Shown piece by piece: positions 8,733 through 19,596 of a stretch of DNA of 64,000 nucleotides. The notes under the pieces are model-generated. The model had not been told where the DNA came from, did not search any database, and worked only from the letters and a program-made list of their open reading frames with translations. The stretch comes from Cymbomonas tetramitiformis. Lineage: Eukaryota; Chlorophyta; Pyramimonadophyceae; Pyramimonadales; Pyramimonadaceae. How positions within the stretch are numbered: the first letter of the stretch is position 1; every line of letters starts with the position of its first letter. The DNA is taken from assembly GCA_001247695.2 (NCBI GenBank), contig LGRX02027184.1, positions 1 through 64,000 on the forward strand, in the 5' to 3' direction. The translations under genes and the position numbers were made by a program.

Positions 8733-11700
8733 ATGTCATCTACTCCGTACGCCACACCGCCAGTTCTGCCGCGACGCTTGCTGACACACCCTCCAGGGGC
8801 AAGAAAACGGCAGCTTAAATTTGGTGCTCTGAACGGCACACCAACGCCAGCGGATGCTCCGGACACGTCAGATTTATCAGTGTGCAACAACCTCGCATGG
8901 GAGTTATTGCGCAAACCCGCGGAGTTTGATGCACTACTCAGCGTCATCAAAGGGAAGTGCGTCGAGCCTGGAGAGTCTGCGAAGACCTGGAAATTCACTA
9001 GCAGCGAGAAGAATTCTCGTTTGCTTTTGGACATCCTGGTCGAGCAACTCGATTCCAGGCTCACACTCGTTCACCCTAAGATGGCGTTGATGTTCGATTT
9101 GCAAAACCACGGTTTGGAGGTTCCGAAAAAGGCGAACCTCCTGCTGTTGGAATTGCTCCAGTCGCTTTGCGCAGGAGACGCCTTGCGTGTCCTGCGCAAG
9201 GCTGACAGACTCTTCCCAGGGGATGGGAAGATCGCGCTTGTTCATCTCGTGAGGCACGTTGTGCCCGATCACGAGGAGTTCAGCGCTGCGGACTTCCTAT
9301 TCGCTGGTGACAGAGTTGACTTGAGAGCTGGCCAGGACCCAGCGGACTACATCGACGTGTTCCAGACTTCTCTGGACACCGTTGAGTCTGACTTGGGTCC
9401 TGGGTGCACCGTGACCATCTCCGAGAAGGCACGGATTGCATTGTTTCTCCGTAGGATCTGTCCCGTCTTTTATAAGGCGGTGCATGATGCCTACACAGAG
9501 GAGAAGCTCGACGCTGACTCCTCGCTTTCCTTGCTGACCTGCTTCCGTGAGACACGGGCAGTGCACAGGAACGCGGGGACGAAACTCAAGTCTCCACTAA
9601 CAGCCGCTTTCTACAATGATGCAGGTTCGCATCACGGCGGAAGCCGTGGTGCACATGGCCGCAGGGGAGTCTCTGACCGCACCCCTTCCCGTCAGTACAT
9701 TCCGCCTCGTCGCACTAACCCTTTTAAGGGATTTGGCTCTGGTTACCGTGCAGGAGTCTTTCCCCGTAAGGGTGGTAAGACGGGCGGTAAGGGAAAGCAG
9801 AAATCCGGCAAAGGCAAGGGCAAGGGCAAGTCCCGTGTCGTCTTTGATCGGCAGACCCAGCAGTTCCGAGGGGAATGCTGGACCTGTGGGTCAAAGGGGC
9901 ACAGGGCTGCCGACTGCCCGAAGCTGATGTCGGCTCATGCTTTCCACTTAGACCCGAAGCTGCTTGCGGAGCATGCTCGGACGGAGATCCTAGCCGCCCA
10001 GTTTCAGACTGCCTACGAGGAGTCTGAACAGGCACTAGAGTCCTTCTGTCTGTTGCACGGCACCCCAGCAGTTGTCGGGTACCAGGAGGACTCGTGCTCT
10101 GACAGTGAGAGTGAGGAGAGTTCTCACTCCGCTAGTCAGGAGCACGGGGACTCCGATGAGTCTGACGACGATGGGGACTGGGACGGCCTCTCCGAGGCTC
10201 AACAACAGGAGTGGGACCGCCTACAAGAACATGCGGAAGCCAAATTCCAAAAGTTCTGTGCACAGTCCGAGAAGGTCTCGCTGTCACTCGGAAGAGTGCA
10301 CTTCGGGATGTTCCGGACCGGCACAGAACAGAAGGCTTGTGACCCCTTTCCCACTCCCCCCTACTTGCTGCCTGACATCCCTGCTTCTGCACCTGTCCCT
10401 GCACAGCATGATGCACCTCTCGAGGTGTCACAGCACTCACCACAGTCCACGGCTGCGGTGGTGCTCGCCTGTTGCAGAGAGTACCATTCCGGCCAGACAC
10501 AGCAGACACCGCACGGGTCAGCTCTTGTGGATCATGCTCCGCAGGACCGAGCAGACTCGTCGGTGGTGTCTGCTAGACTGTTTGCAGCACAGTGTGAGTC
10601 ACTATCCTCGCCCGTCCACCACACGCACACCGTCCCTGCACTCACAGAGACTTGTTCTCTGTTTGCAGGAATGACGGTGGTGCAGGGTGACAGTGAGGAC
10701 AGTGACATGTACACGGCACCGGCACCCACCGAGCACTCTTCCCCACACCACACTCACAGTGCATCTTTGTTGAGGGAGGGGTCACGGAGCAGTGCGGTGC
10801 CCCCGCCTGCTTCCCCCCTGTCTGCTCCAGGGAAATCCCTGGAGCAGGTTCACTGGGAGCGGGTGTGGGAGGAGGACTACAGGTCCCCTACCGTTTGCCA
10901 CGGTAACCTTTTGCCATCAAAGAGTTCACTAGGAGCTAGGGGTGTAGCCCCTCTGGTGACGCCCCCGCCACCTGGCCCTCCTGACTTGTTGCTGTCTGAT
11001 GCAGGCTCTGCCGTGTCAGTGTCCCCACCAGCCAGTGAGCACCGGGTGCACACTGGGGGCACTGACACGGCCCCAAACTTTAACTCAATCAATCTTGGAG
11101 GTCGCCCTACAGAAGGGAGTCTCTCCCCCTCTTTCCTTCAGCAGTGTCCTCCTGTCCCCGCTCCGGTCCATGAGTCGCTTGACCTGACTGGTGACACGCA
11201 CATGTCTGACACACAGGCACCACCTCCACCGCCACGGCGTGTCGGTAGAGGTGGTGTCTCTATCTTCCGGTGTGCATTCATGTCCTTTGCCCTGTTCACT
11301 TGCTTCCTGGCAAGTGCTTCGGCGGAGGCCCTCTCAGCCGCAGCACCTGTTCAGGGAGTGTGGTACGGATTGACATTGTGTCAACCGGGGGGGGAGATGG
11401 GAGGTGGGAAAAGCAGTACTGCAGTCAGTCAGTACAGTCAATCAGTCCAGTCAGTCCAGTCAGTTTGGTCTGGGGATGGTGGTTTATCCGATGGTGGCTT
11501 ACCTGATGGTGGCACTGGTATCACTCCTGATTGGTCTGCCACCCGGCAGTGTTCCTCTGGTGATGGTTCTGGGTATTCCTCTGGTGATGGTTCTGGGTAT
11601 TCCTCTGGTTCCGACTGGTATTGGCAGTATGACTCTGGTCAGCACCGCCACTATGGTTCTCCTCGTGGCTCCGACGGTTCCCCACCAGACAGCTCAGCCC

Positions 11701-14700
11701 AGATCTGTCTCCTTCAGGCGCTTGAGAAGCGGCGCCAGAGGTACAGAGCAGTATCAGCTCTGCTCCTGACAGCCTTCCTTGGCATAGTCCTGACATGTCT
11801 CTACCAGAGTGTCTATGAGGAGTTCCTCGTCGAGGCTCACTTTGAGGCTGGTCACCACCTGTCACCGATCTCCGCTGTCTGCAGCCCTGTGACTCAGACC
11901 TCGCTCTACGGCGCCATGCAGTATGTAGGCGACACAGCTCTGGAGATGTGTACCTGGTTTGGACTATTCTGTGCACCCCCTTCAGTCATCTTCTCCCAGG
12001 ACCCCATGATACATCTGTACTCTATCACCGGTTCTGACACTGATGGCATTGTCTGTGACTCCGGTGCAACCGGCAATATCACCGGGTCCAGACACAGGAT
12101 CACTGACCTTGATACCAGCAGGACCATATCCTTCAGTACAGTCATGACTGGACCCGCTTCACGGACTGATGGCACTGGCACACTGAGACTGATCGGCAGA
12201 GACATACTGACTGGTGACATTGATGAGTACAGCATTCCTGGCTGCCATTTCAAACACGGCGCCAAAACCCTCCTGTCAACCCGAGTTATGCTCCGGGAGG
12301 GTTTCTCATCACCTGACTTCATCAGTATGACATATACCCATCTTGACTCTGGCCGGATATACTCTATCATTGATGATGGCACAGACTATCTTTGGGCAGA
12401 GCCAGAGTCAGCAGATGTCAGCTTTCAGGCCTTTCAAGGCAATAAGAAGAGGCACAGATCAGGGGACCCATCCGACTGGATGTGGTCCAACAGTCAGTAC
12501 AGTACCTGGGCTACTACTCATGGTTCTCCTACGGCTACGGCCAAGCTGGGGGAACCAGCCTTTGATGTCTCTATGTTCGGCGACTCTCTCCCAGTCGGAG
12601 AGGGCAACAATCACCCTGCTCTTCAGCACTATCACAGTCAGAACAGTATATTCTCCGTCCAGTTGACTGGTTATTACTTCTATGCTAATCCGCCATTCAC
12701 TATATCTATTCTGGACCGCCTTTTCACTAAAGGCAATGCTGACTTTCCTCTGGACCCTCATAATACTGTATATTTCTGGATAGTTCCCTATATGCCATCC
12801 CACAGGATCTGGCATAAGACCTGTACTATGGAGGTATTACATATCTGGCCTACTGGTACTACGGGGTTATTCAGCTACCTTGAGCGACACACCTACACCT
12901 CCACACACCCTCTCACCCCAGCTGGTTCTGACGGTGGACCTGGTCGGGTCTTCATCGATGGCACACCCTTTCCCATCTGCATCCTCTACCGAGACCGCCA
13001 CACCCCGATCAGGGTCAGTCCTCCCCTTGAGCTGCATGATGCTCTCGGGCATGCCTCGATGACCCGTATCCTCCGTCTCTATGACATGCCAGGGGTAGAC
13101 TTGGGCAGACCACAGTGTTCCAGAGCAGCTCTTGCTTCACTTACCACCTGCTCTCAGTGGTGTGCAGTCTGTGCTACGACGGGCCTCAAACAAAAACCAG
13201 CCCCGAGCAGAGACCGCCTCCGTACCAGTCAGCAACAGCCAGCCCGGAAATGGGCCTCAGACATGACAGGCCCCATCTCACCCAGTGGCTACAATGGGCA
13301 CAGATACCGTATCCACTTCATTGACATCTCCACCAGATACCTATTTGTGTTCACCGTTGCCTCTAAGGCAGACTACTATGTGTGTCTCCTGAGATTCATT
13401 GCCTATACCAGATCCCTCTCCTACGGCATTGATGAGCTATTCCTGTCCACCTCTACAGTCTCAGACACTGAGATGGTGCTGAGGACTGATTGTGCACCTG
13501 AGATGGCAGATGCCAAATGCCGGGCAGCTTACCAGCAGCATGGCATTATCCACCAGACCTCTTCTCCCACAGTCCATACGGACAATCCCTATGCGGAGAA
13601 TGTCACTGGCATCCTGTCCCGTATGATCCGATCCATCCTCACAGCTTCTGGACTCGACCTCAGCTACTGGCCGCTTGCGGCTAAGCATGGTGCCTTGTTG
13701 TGGTCCATTACACCACACAAGGAAGTGGTGACTACCCCTATCCACACTATGACAGGTCATCATTTTCAGTACCGTCGTCTCCGTGCATTTGGTGCACACT
13801 GCTATGTGGTTATGGACAGTCAGCAGAGGAACAGCAGACAGCCAGGCATCTCATCAAAACTTCAGAACAGATCATGGGCAGGCCGCATGGTTGGTATCTC
13901 TATGGGCTCTAATGCCTACAAGATCCTAGACACCTCCGACGGCACAATACATCTTGTGGGCAAGCCACACTGGATACCTACCTATGAGCACCTGGGCAGA
14001 TCCATGTCAGCATTCCCAGACACTATGGCAGCTGACAGAGAGGCTGATGCTACATTTATTAGGCCATCTCCCTTCTCAGAGACACTCGACTGTACCTATG
14101 CCCAGATCATTGAGATCAGCTCATACTACTGCACTTCCGACCGACAGTCTTACGGCTGTGTGCTTCTCTCTGTTCCGTCGAGGGACAATACCTGGACTGA
14201 CGTGGTTCATTATGTCAAGTCCACACCCGACGGTACACACTACAGACACCTGCTGGTGTATGTCGCACACTATAGGAAGACCGTCTCGGTCAATGAGCAC
14301 TATCCGATCTGGACAGCTGTCAGAGCCCGAGAGAGCCGCAGACATCCATCATATGGCGCTATCATCATCTCCACCGACAGAGGCAGCAGCACACCTTATG
14401 GTGTAATATTTGAGCCTACTCCAGAGTCTACCTATGGTTGGCATATGGACCTTCCTGCTACCCTCGTCAGCTTTCCGTCCACCCATGCCGCCGCCTTCCT
14501 TCCCTTCTCCGATGATCCCAGCAGAGATGTCCGCCCCGAGTACATTCCACAGCAGTACACCTCAGCTGACAGCTTCATCAGATCAGGACCCAGAGAGTTG
14601 GTGGTGCACATGTTCAATATTTCTGCACCACAGCTCAAACCAGTCCACGGTGTCAAGCAGGCACTTTCCACCCCAGAAGCAGTTCAGTGGCAGGAGGCTA

Positions 14701-16331
14701 TGGATGCCGAAGTGGCTGGTCTGGCCGCCGACAATAAAATGGTCCCGGGACACCTTCCCTCGGGTACCAAAGGCCTGACCACTCTCTTTGTGTTCTCCAG
14801 ACCCTTCAAACCAGACCCCTCAGCACCATCTGGCACACGGCAGATCTTCAAAACCAGACTGTGTGCCAATGGTAAGCAGACATACGGCTACCTTCCGTGG
14901 GAGACCACCTGTACCACACCTCAGCTTTATGCCTTCAGACTGGCCTTCATCTTCGGCAGCATCTTCAGTCTGAAGATGAGTCACTTCGATGTCTCCCAGG
15001 CCTTTATGAATGCTAAGCTGGATGTTCCAGTATGGGTATCATTTCCGGCTGGTTACACCTATCAGGGGTTCGGTGGTGCTTTACTGCACTATGCACTGTA
15101 TGGCCTTAAGGTGGCTGGTGCTTCCTGGCAGAGACTGGTTAAGGTATTCATGCTCAGCTTTATGTTCGGCGAGGTGACATTCAGGCAGTCCTCTCATGAT
15201 GACTGTATATATTTCATCTACACTGATTTGGTTAAGGCCATGTGTGTTGTCTATGTGGATGACTTCATTCTGGTCGCCAGTACAGAGCTTGAGGATGCCT
15301 TCTGGGCAGCTTTCAGAGCCAGGTTTCTGGCTAAGCATCTCGGAGAGGTCACATCGGTTCTCCAGATGCGGGTCAGGCAGGATCAGGCTGGTATCTACCT
15401 TTGCCAGTCCAGACAGATCAAGGACTTAATGGCCAACAACAACATCACAGCTCATTCCTACAGAACACCTATGGACCCGAAGCTCATCATCAAGAAACCA
15501 GCAGATCCAGACCTATCCCTTGTCCCCAGTTACAGATCCATCCTCGGCTCACTGCTATGGCTGGCCCGTGGCTCACGACCTGATTGCTACTATCCCGTAA
15601 TCTATCTGGCTCAGTTTGTATCATGCCCTTCTGAGGAGTCTATGAAGGCTCTGATCAGAATTGCGCAGTACATGGACAGCACGGCTCATTACTCTCTGGC
15701 ATTCTACTACCCCGAGACTCCGGTCAAGGTCATCACCATGTTCTGTTATTCAGATGCTGACCTGGCTAGGGACTTAGAGAATGATGCCCGGTCCTATTCT
15801 GGCTCCGTGATATTTCTGGCTGGTATGATACTGCAGTGGCATTCAGGGAGGCAGACCATCACTGAGGTCTCCTCCACAGGGTCAGAGTATGTTGCAGCCA
15901 GTACAGCAGCTCAGCGGTTGGTATCACTGATGTTCATGCTCACTGAGATATTTGGTTCTATTACTCACCGTATTGATTCCCAGCAGCCCCTTGATTCCGA
16001 TCTTGACCATGCTATTCAGTACCTTGACAGAGCAGCCACAGATATTCACTTTGACATGCCTTCCCTTCAGACTACCTCAGTGCTCAGGCGTCTGCTTGAC
16101 AAACAAAACAAGCCAGCAGACGGCCTGACTTCAGTCCGCCCAAACTCTCCTACAATTCCTGATGAACTCAGTACAGATGAAATCACTCCCCTCAATTCCA
16201 GAACAACCGGAACAGAGAATATATCAGTACAGCTTCAGCTCAGCCCCGCCTGGAGTTACCTATTCCCCTACTGCTGGATAATGATGCATGCAGATCTATT
16301 GTCGAGCATCACCTCCTCTCCGAGAAGGTGA
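8733..16331 (+). CDS. Copia Gag-Pol polyprotein
   Basis: 2532 codons from an ATG. Gag occupies about residues 1-370. A CCHC zinc knuckle (C-W-T-C, H, C) starts near residue 382 after a Lys/Gly-rich stretch. Residues about 400-1090 form a Ser/Pro/His-rich insert with two hydrophobic segments (about 847-870, ending in small residues like a signal-peptide site, and about 1004-1025). Protease D-S-G-A-T is at 1109. The pre-integrase H-x4-H...C-x2-C finger is at about 1435-1479. Integrase is DD35E: D1510, D1586, E1622. Reverse transcriptase has F-D-V-S-Q-A at about 2085 and Y-V-D-D at 2174-2177. RNase H starts at D2341 with the Glu near 2377; its last third lies in another frame (16253-16537). All catalytic residues before that point are present. 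Gag and Pol are in one frame with no shift signal. Confidence 0.93.
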   Translation: MSSTPYATPPVLPRRLLTHPPGARKRQLKFGALNGTPTPADAPDTSDLSVCNNLAWELLRKPAEFDALLSVIKGKCVEPGESAKTWKFTSSEKNSRLLLDILVEQLDSRLTLVHPKMALMFDLQNHGLEVPKKANLLLLELLQSLCAGDALRVLRKADRLFPGDGKIALVHLVRHVVPDHEEFSAADFLFAGDRVDLRAGQDPADYIDVFQTSLDTVESDLGPGCTVTISEKARIALFLRRICPVFYKAVHDAYTEEKLDADSSLSLLTCFRETRAVHRNAGTKLKSPLTAAFYNDAGSHHGGSRGAHGRRGVSDRTPSRQYIPPRRTNPFKGFGSGYRAGVFPRKGGKTGGKGKQKSGKGKGKGKSRVVFDRQTQQFRGECWTCGSKGHRAADCPKLMSAHAFHLDPKLLAEHARTEILAAQFQTAYEESEQALESFCLLHGTPAVVGYQEDSCSDSESEESSHSASQEHGDSDESDDDGDWDGLSEAQQQEWDRLQEHAEAKFQKFCAQSEKVSLSLGRVHFGMFRTGTEQKACDPFPTPPYLLPDIPASAPVPAQHDAPLEVSQHSPQSTAAVVLACCREYHSGQTQQTPHGSALVDHAPQDRADSSVVSARLFAAQCESLSSPVHHTHTVPALTETCSLFAGMTVVQGDSEDSDMYTAPAPTEHSSPHHTHSASLLREGSRSSAVPPPASPLSAPGKSLEQVHWERVWEEDYRSPTVCHGNLLPSKSSLGARGVAPLVTPPPPGPPDLLLSDAGSAVSVSPPASEHRVHTGGTDTAPNFNSINLGGRPTEGSLSPSFLQQCPPVPAPVHESLDLTGDTHMSDTQAPPPPPRRVGRGGVSIFRCAFMSFALFTCFLASASAEALSAAAPVQGVWYGLTLCQPGGEMGGGKSSTAVSQYSQSVQSVQSVWSGDGGLSDGGLPDGGTGITPDWSATRQCSSGDGSGYSSGDGSGYSSGSDWYWQYDSGQHRHYGSPRGSDGSPPDSSAQICLLQALEKRRQRYRAVSALLLTAFLGIVLTCLYQSVYEEFLVEAHFEAGHHLSPISAVCSPVTQTSLYGAMQYVGDTALEMCTWFGLFCAPPSVIFSQDPMIHLYSITGSDTDGIVCDSGATGNITGSRHRITDLDTSRTISFSTVMTGPASRTDGTGTLRLIGRDILTGDIDEYSIPGCHFKHGAKTLLSTRVMLREGFSSPDFISMTYTHLDSGRIYSIIDDGTDYLWAEPESADVSFQAFQGNKKRHRSGDPSDWMWSNSQYSTWATTHGSPTATAKLGEPAFDVSMFGDSLPVGEGNNHPALQHYHSQNSIFSVQLTGYYFYANPPFTISILDRLFTKGNADFPLDPHNTVYFWIVPYMPSHRIWHKTCTMEVLHIWPTGTTGLFSYLERHTYTSTHPLTPAGSDGGPGRVFIDGTPFPICILYRDRHTPIRVSPPLELHDALGHASMTRILRLYDMPGVDLGRPQCSRAALASLTTCSQWCAVCATTGLKQKPAPSRDRLRTSQQQPARKWASDMTGPISPSGYNGHRYRIHFIDISTRYLFVFTVASKADYYVCLLRFIAYTRSLSYGIDELFLSTSTVSDTEMVLRTDCAPEMADAKCRAAYQQHGIIHQTSSPTVHTDNPYAENVTGILSRMIRSILTASGLDLSYWPLAAKHGALLWSITPHKEVVTTPIHTMTGHHFQYRRLRAFGAHCYVVMDSQQRNSRQPGISSKLQNRSWAGRMVGISMGSNAYKILDTSDGTIHLVGKPHWIPTYEHLGRSMSAFPDTMAADREADATFIRPSPFSETLDCTYAQIIEISSYYCTSDRQSYGCVLLSVPSRDNTWTDVVHYVKSTPDGTHYRHLLVYVAHYRKTVSVNEHYPIWTAVRARESRRHPSYGAIIISTDRGSSTPYGVIFEPTPESTYGWHMDLPATLVSFPSTHAAAFLPFSDDPSRDVRPEYIPQQYTSADSFIRSGPRELVVHMFNISAPQLKPVHGVKQALSTPEAVQWQEAMDAEVAGLAADNKMVPGHLPSGTKGLTTLFVFSRPFKPDPSAPSGTRQIFKTRLCANGKQTYGYLPWETTCTTPQLYAFRLAFIFGSIFSLKMSHFDVSQAFMNAKLDVPVWVSFPAGYTYQGFGGALLHYALYGLKVAGASWQRLVKVFMLSFMFGEVTFRQSSHDDCIYFIYTDLVKAMCVVYVDDFILVASTELEDAFWAAFRARFLAKHLGEVTSVLQMRVRQDQAGIYLCQSRQIKDLMANNNITAHSYRTPMDPKLIIKKPADPDLSLVPSYRSILGSLLWLARGSRPDCYYPVIYLAQFVSCPSEESMKALIRIAQYMDSTAHYSLAFYYPETPVKVITMFCYSDADLARDLENDARSYSGSVIFLAGMILQWHSGRQTITEVSSTGSEYVAASTAAQRLVSLMFMLTEIFGSITHRIDSQQPLDSDLDHAIQYLDRAATDIHFDMPSLQTTSVLRRLLDKQNKPADGLTSVRPNSPTIPDELSTDEITPLNSRTTGTENISVQLQLSPAWSYLFPYCWIMMHADLLSSITSSPRR

Positions 16332-16537
16332 AGCATGTGATTATCAGATTTCATGTCCTCCGAGACTTTGTCAGATTGAACTGGATTCGGTGTGCCAGAG
16401 TCCCATCAGCTCGGAACCTGGCAGACCCTTACACCAAACCAGTTCCTCCAGTCAAGGACATGCAGCCCTACTTCATTCAGATGTTCCAGCAATATATGGC
16501 CATGGGTAAGGCTCAGGCTGCAGTTATTCAGAAATGA
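16253..16537 (+). pseudogene. Frame-shifted end of copia RNase H
   Basis: Reads L-L-L-D-N-D-A-C-R-S, then H-H-L-L-S-E-K-V-K-H, then N-L-A-D-P-Y-T-K. These match the final RNase H region of copia elements (D-N, the K-H-I-D-like helix and A-D-x-x-T-K). It lies one frame away from the main polyprotein, whose last ~25 residues (after about 16250) are off-frame. A single indel between about 16245 and 16271 explains it. The element would need repair or complementation for RNase H. Confidence 0.85.
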
Positions 16538-17236
16538 TTTACTGGTATTCACAAAGCAGCAGCATGATCTGGCTGTGAGTACCTTGCTTTCCTGTTTTCC
16601 TGTTTTGGGTTGTTTGTGTAGCTGACTGTGCTTTGCAGGTACTGGCCTATAATCAACGTTACTTATGGCTGGTTACTTTATGTTAGTTACTGTTTTCCTT
16701 AGAAATGAATCACTGTATTAGATAGAAAATGATGTGGCACTCATTGATAGATTTGTGTATATGGACATTGATATTCCGAGCTCACTCTTTGGTATTAGCT
16801 ACACTGCATTAGTCACAGTACCATTACAGTGTCTGTTCCGACCGTGAGAGCCACCGCTGCTGTCAGTCATGATCTCTCTCTTCATTCTCCCTCTGCAGTA
16901 AGTCTTTCCGGTGACGGGCGGATCTGGACCTGCTTCGGCACTCCTTATCCTACCCCTGACGAAGCACCCCGGATAGCTTGCAGCCACGGTGTGTGGACCT
17001 CCAGAGACATGACATATCACTATCCCCCGACAGCAGGGTGGCACCAGGGACAGATTACTGCCCGTGTCAGGACGTTGGGTCTACGGACCAGCTTTTCGGG
17101 GTTTTCAGCCCTGACACGGTGTGACTGCAGTTCCACCATTTCCATCATCTTTCTGGATTTTGGTTCTGGCACTGGATTAGTGGCATGTATCTTGGTTTGA
17201 TTGGTTATTGGTCTGACCACCTCACTCGAGGTGGTG
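16538..17236 (+). other. Copia 3' untranslated region with purine tract
   Basis: About 700 bp between the end of RNase H and the 3' LTR. It contains a 123-codon open frame at 16829-17200 with no recognised motif; I do not call it a gene. The polypurine tract CGAGGTGGTG occupies 17227-17236. Confidence 0.6.
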
Positions 17237-17571
17237 TGCTGGAGTTGACATTCAGTCCGAGCTCAGTCATCAGAGTTGTCATCACCGACCCGTCATGACC
17301 GCTGTCATCACCGACTCGACCTGACCGCTGTCATCACCGATACGGCTCGACACCTCTGACTACCTCACTGACCTGATTGTCATCTCCTCTGATCGAGTTC
17401 GGTTGTCACATGAGACAGAGCACACACTAGCTCATTTCGCATCACACTCAGCATACTAGAATAACTATACATTATATCTTCTGTATGTTGAGGGAGATTC
17501 TGAGTGCGAAACCCTGAGCGTTGCAGTGCTTCCTGTTTGACCTGTCTGTTTACTGACTGGGTCTTCTCGCA
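17237..17571 (+). repeat. 3' LTR of the copia element
   Basis: 335 bp, near-identical to 7964-8297, followed by target duplication GACCG at 17572-17576. Confidence 0.93.
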
Positions 17572-17642
17572 GACCGTTTGTAAGGGTATCGAAAGCGTGC
17601 ATTGGCAAAATATATGGAGCGTCAAAAAGCCCATTGACGCGC

Positions 17643-17714
17643 TGCTATTGACGAGGATTGAACTCGCGACCTCACCCTTACGAAGGGCGCGCTCTACCAC
17701 TAAGCTACAACAGC
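17643..17714 (-). tRNA. tRNA-Thr (anticodon CGT)
   Basis: Full cloverleaf on the minus strand. The acceptor stem GCTGTTG pairs with CAATAGC. The D arm is GCTT...GAGC. The anticodon stem CGCCC/GGGTG has loop TTCGTAA, giving anticodon CGT. The variable loop is AGGTC. The T arm is GCGAG-TTCAATC-CTCGT, discriminator A, no intron. Internal pol III boxes are good: A box TAGCTTAGTGG, B box AGTTCAATCC. The copia element inserted 71 bp beyond its 3' end, in keeping with the tendency of some Ty1/copia elements to land near pol III genes. Confidence 0.85.
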
Positions 17715-18065
17715 ATTTGATGATGTGACGGTCATCGTTACTAATACTAATACTATTAGCGCGGCTGAACCAAGCCGCAAGCGAAGACATAGACATGCCA
17801 TGCCATGACAACCAATATGACATCTGACATGACACTTGTACTCTCGAACTCTGTGTGCCTTGTCTGCAATAATGACCGTACGATTCCCTCCTATGCCGCT
17901 TGCAAACTCACAGGTCACAACTCTTTTATATCGCTCTTTCTACGCTAAGCGCTACAGTACGCCAAACGGGCGAGGGGTTCACCAACTCATTGCATTTTGC
18001 GAATCCTAATCTTGCAGAAGTATGTTGCAGTGTATAAATCAGGAAAAATACCAAAACGCGGAGAA

Positions 18066-18919
18066 CTAACAACAGGTCAGGTCCATACACTGTGAGGATA
18101 CTTTGGCACAGAAGTTGATTTGGTTTGAGATATCCGGAAAGAAGAAAGAACGGCGGATAACGCAGTCGTGATCTCGCAGCGAAGAATTTAGGAACGAGAA
18201 TGACCAAAGGTTTGCCATACGCAAATGATTTCCCGCCACCGAAGAGTACAAAGTGATTGTCTTAAAGAGTGATAAAATTGTACAAAGCAAGCTTGACACA
18301 TTGTTGCGTCTGATGGTAGCGTTTGTCAGATTTTGGGAATACAAAATACAGGATGAAATTTTGTGGGTCTCGTCGTTCAAGTTTTGCCACGACTCACCTG
18401 CAACTAACCACTGATCTTGCGCGGCCTTCGCGTGTTTCACTTGCGCAATCCCCTTCGGTTTCTCGATATCAACCTGAACGAGATTGAGTCTGGGCTTGAC
18501 TTGGGGTGCACGCATCTGTGTTCAGGTTGTGCGGCTGCTGGCGCTTGGAAACGATGAATTGTTGGTATGGCGGTGGGTACGTCTGGGAAGGATGAGACCT
18601 TCTCCGTGGGCCTTTGGTGATAGAGTGGTGCATCGGACGTCCTTGATTCCCAACGTCGTCCATGATATTGTCCATGCTGTCATCTTGCTGAAGAGGCATC
18701 CGTAGAAGTAGGCTTCACCTGGGGGAAATAGTCGTCGTCTTTCGCGTCTCGTCCTCGATATCGTCGAGGTTCTTCGTGTGAAGGCAACCGGTATGGCTGG
18801 TCAAATGAGGAGACAACGCCGGAATTTGCTCGTGTGAAAGTTGGCTCAAAAGCGGGTTGTTGCCAATGCACTGTTCCGATAGGGGCCAGGGCACCAGGAG
18901 GTTCAACGTGTGCTTGCAT
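18066..18919 (-). CDS. Unrecognised spliced gene fragment
   Basis: An ATG at 18919 opens a disordered, Pro/Arg-rich N-terminus. Frame 18719-18919 meets a 31-bp candidate intron 18688-18718 (CAG|GTGAAG ... TTCAG|C), and the next frame (18687 to about 18500) continues in phase 0 with acidic then Arg/Pro/Gln-rich sequence. A third coding-like block (V-D-I-E-K-P-K-G-I-A-Q-V) at about 18410-18488 ends at a strong donor, GCAG|GTGAGT. The junction between blocks two and three is unresolved because phases disagree. Further down to 18066 the frame is open but loses coding character. No domain recognised. Tiny introns are unusual but fit the 38- and 44-bp candidates elsewhere here. Confidence 0.35.
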
Positions 18920-19280
18920 TATACGACACTGTAAACGCAGTAGTTTGCCTTGTTCGAGACGGATCAGGGCAGCTTGCTTGTTTTTTGCGATATTTTCGGG
19001 AGAGCTGTGTTGGACACGTTAAAGAGGACAGTTGTTGACGGGGGCAATTAGCCGTTGGGCAGGCTGAGAGTGCTGAAACCCGCTGATGCTGTTTCGTGAT
19101 AAACTGGGCTCCTAGTTGAAAATAGGTAAGACATTCTGGAAACTCTTCCCTCTTCTCTACATTCTCACTGGGGATTCACTAGATTCACAAAACACAACAT
19201 CGGACTTTCTTCAAAGAAGCTTGAATGGTGGAGCTCACCGTCTAATACCTACATATGAGCCACTCACAAACGAGCAAGCT

Positions 19281-19526
19281 GAGCACGGGCAGGTGAGCCA
19301 TCACGGAGCGCAGGCAGGCGTGCCATCACGAAGCACGGGCAGGCGTGCCATCACGGTGCACGGGCAGGTGTGACATCACGGAGCACGGGCAGGCGTGTCA
19401 TCACGGTGCACGGGCAGGTGTGTCATCACGGAGCGCAGGCAGGCGTGTCATCACGGAGTACGGGCAGGTGTGCCATCACGGTGCACGGGCGCGTGAGCCA
19501 TTACGGAGCACGGGCAGGTATGTCAT
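19281..19526. repeat. 25-bp minisatellite A
   Basis: About ten units of 25 bp, typical unit CATCACGGAGCACGGGCAGG plus CGTGT. Units vary at a few positions. The array stops 70 bp before the first coding exon at 19597. Confidence 0.88.
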
Positions 19527-19596
19527 CTAACAACATTTACTTATAGCTCAGAACCTCTCATGCTGAATAGTGTTTACTTTTCATAGGTTTGACACC

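Larger units (their letters stand above)
7964..17571 (+). mobile_element. Ty1/copia LTR retrotransposon, nearly intact
   Basis: The LTRs 7964-8297 and 17237-17571 are 334 and 335 bp and differ only by small changes near an AT-rich spot, so the insertion is young. Both run TG...CA. The target duplication is GACCG (7959-7963 and 17572-17576). After the 5' LTR comes GGTTTGGCCCCACCAC, which matches the complement of the initiator tRNA-Met anticodon arm with one deletion and one change. Before the 3' LTR is the purine tract CGAGGTGGTG. The domain order Gag, zinc knuckle, protease, integrase, reverse transcriptase, RNase H defines the copia superfamily. Total length is about 9.6 kb, long for copia, because of an approximately 700-residue extra segment between Gag and protease. 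One frameshift near the end breaks RNase H. Confidence 0.95.
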
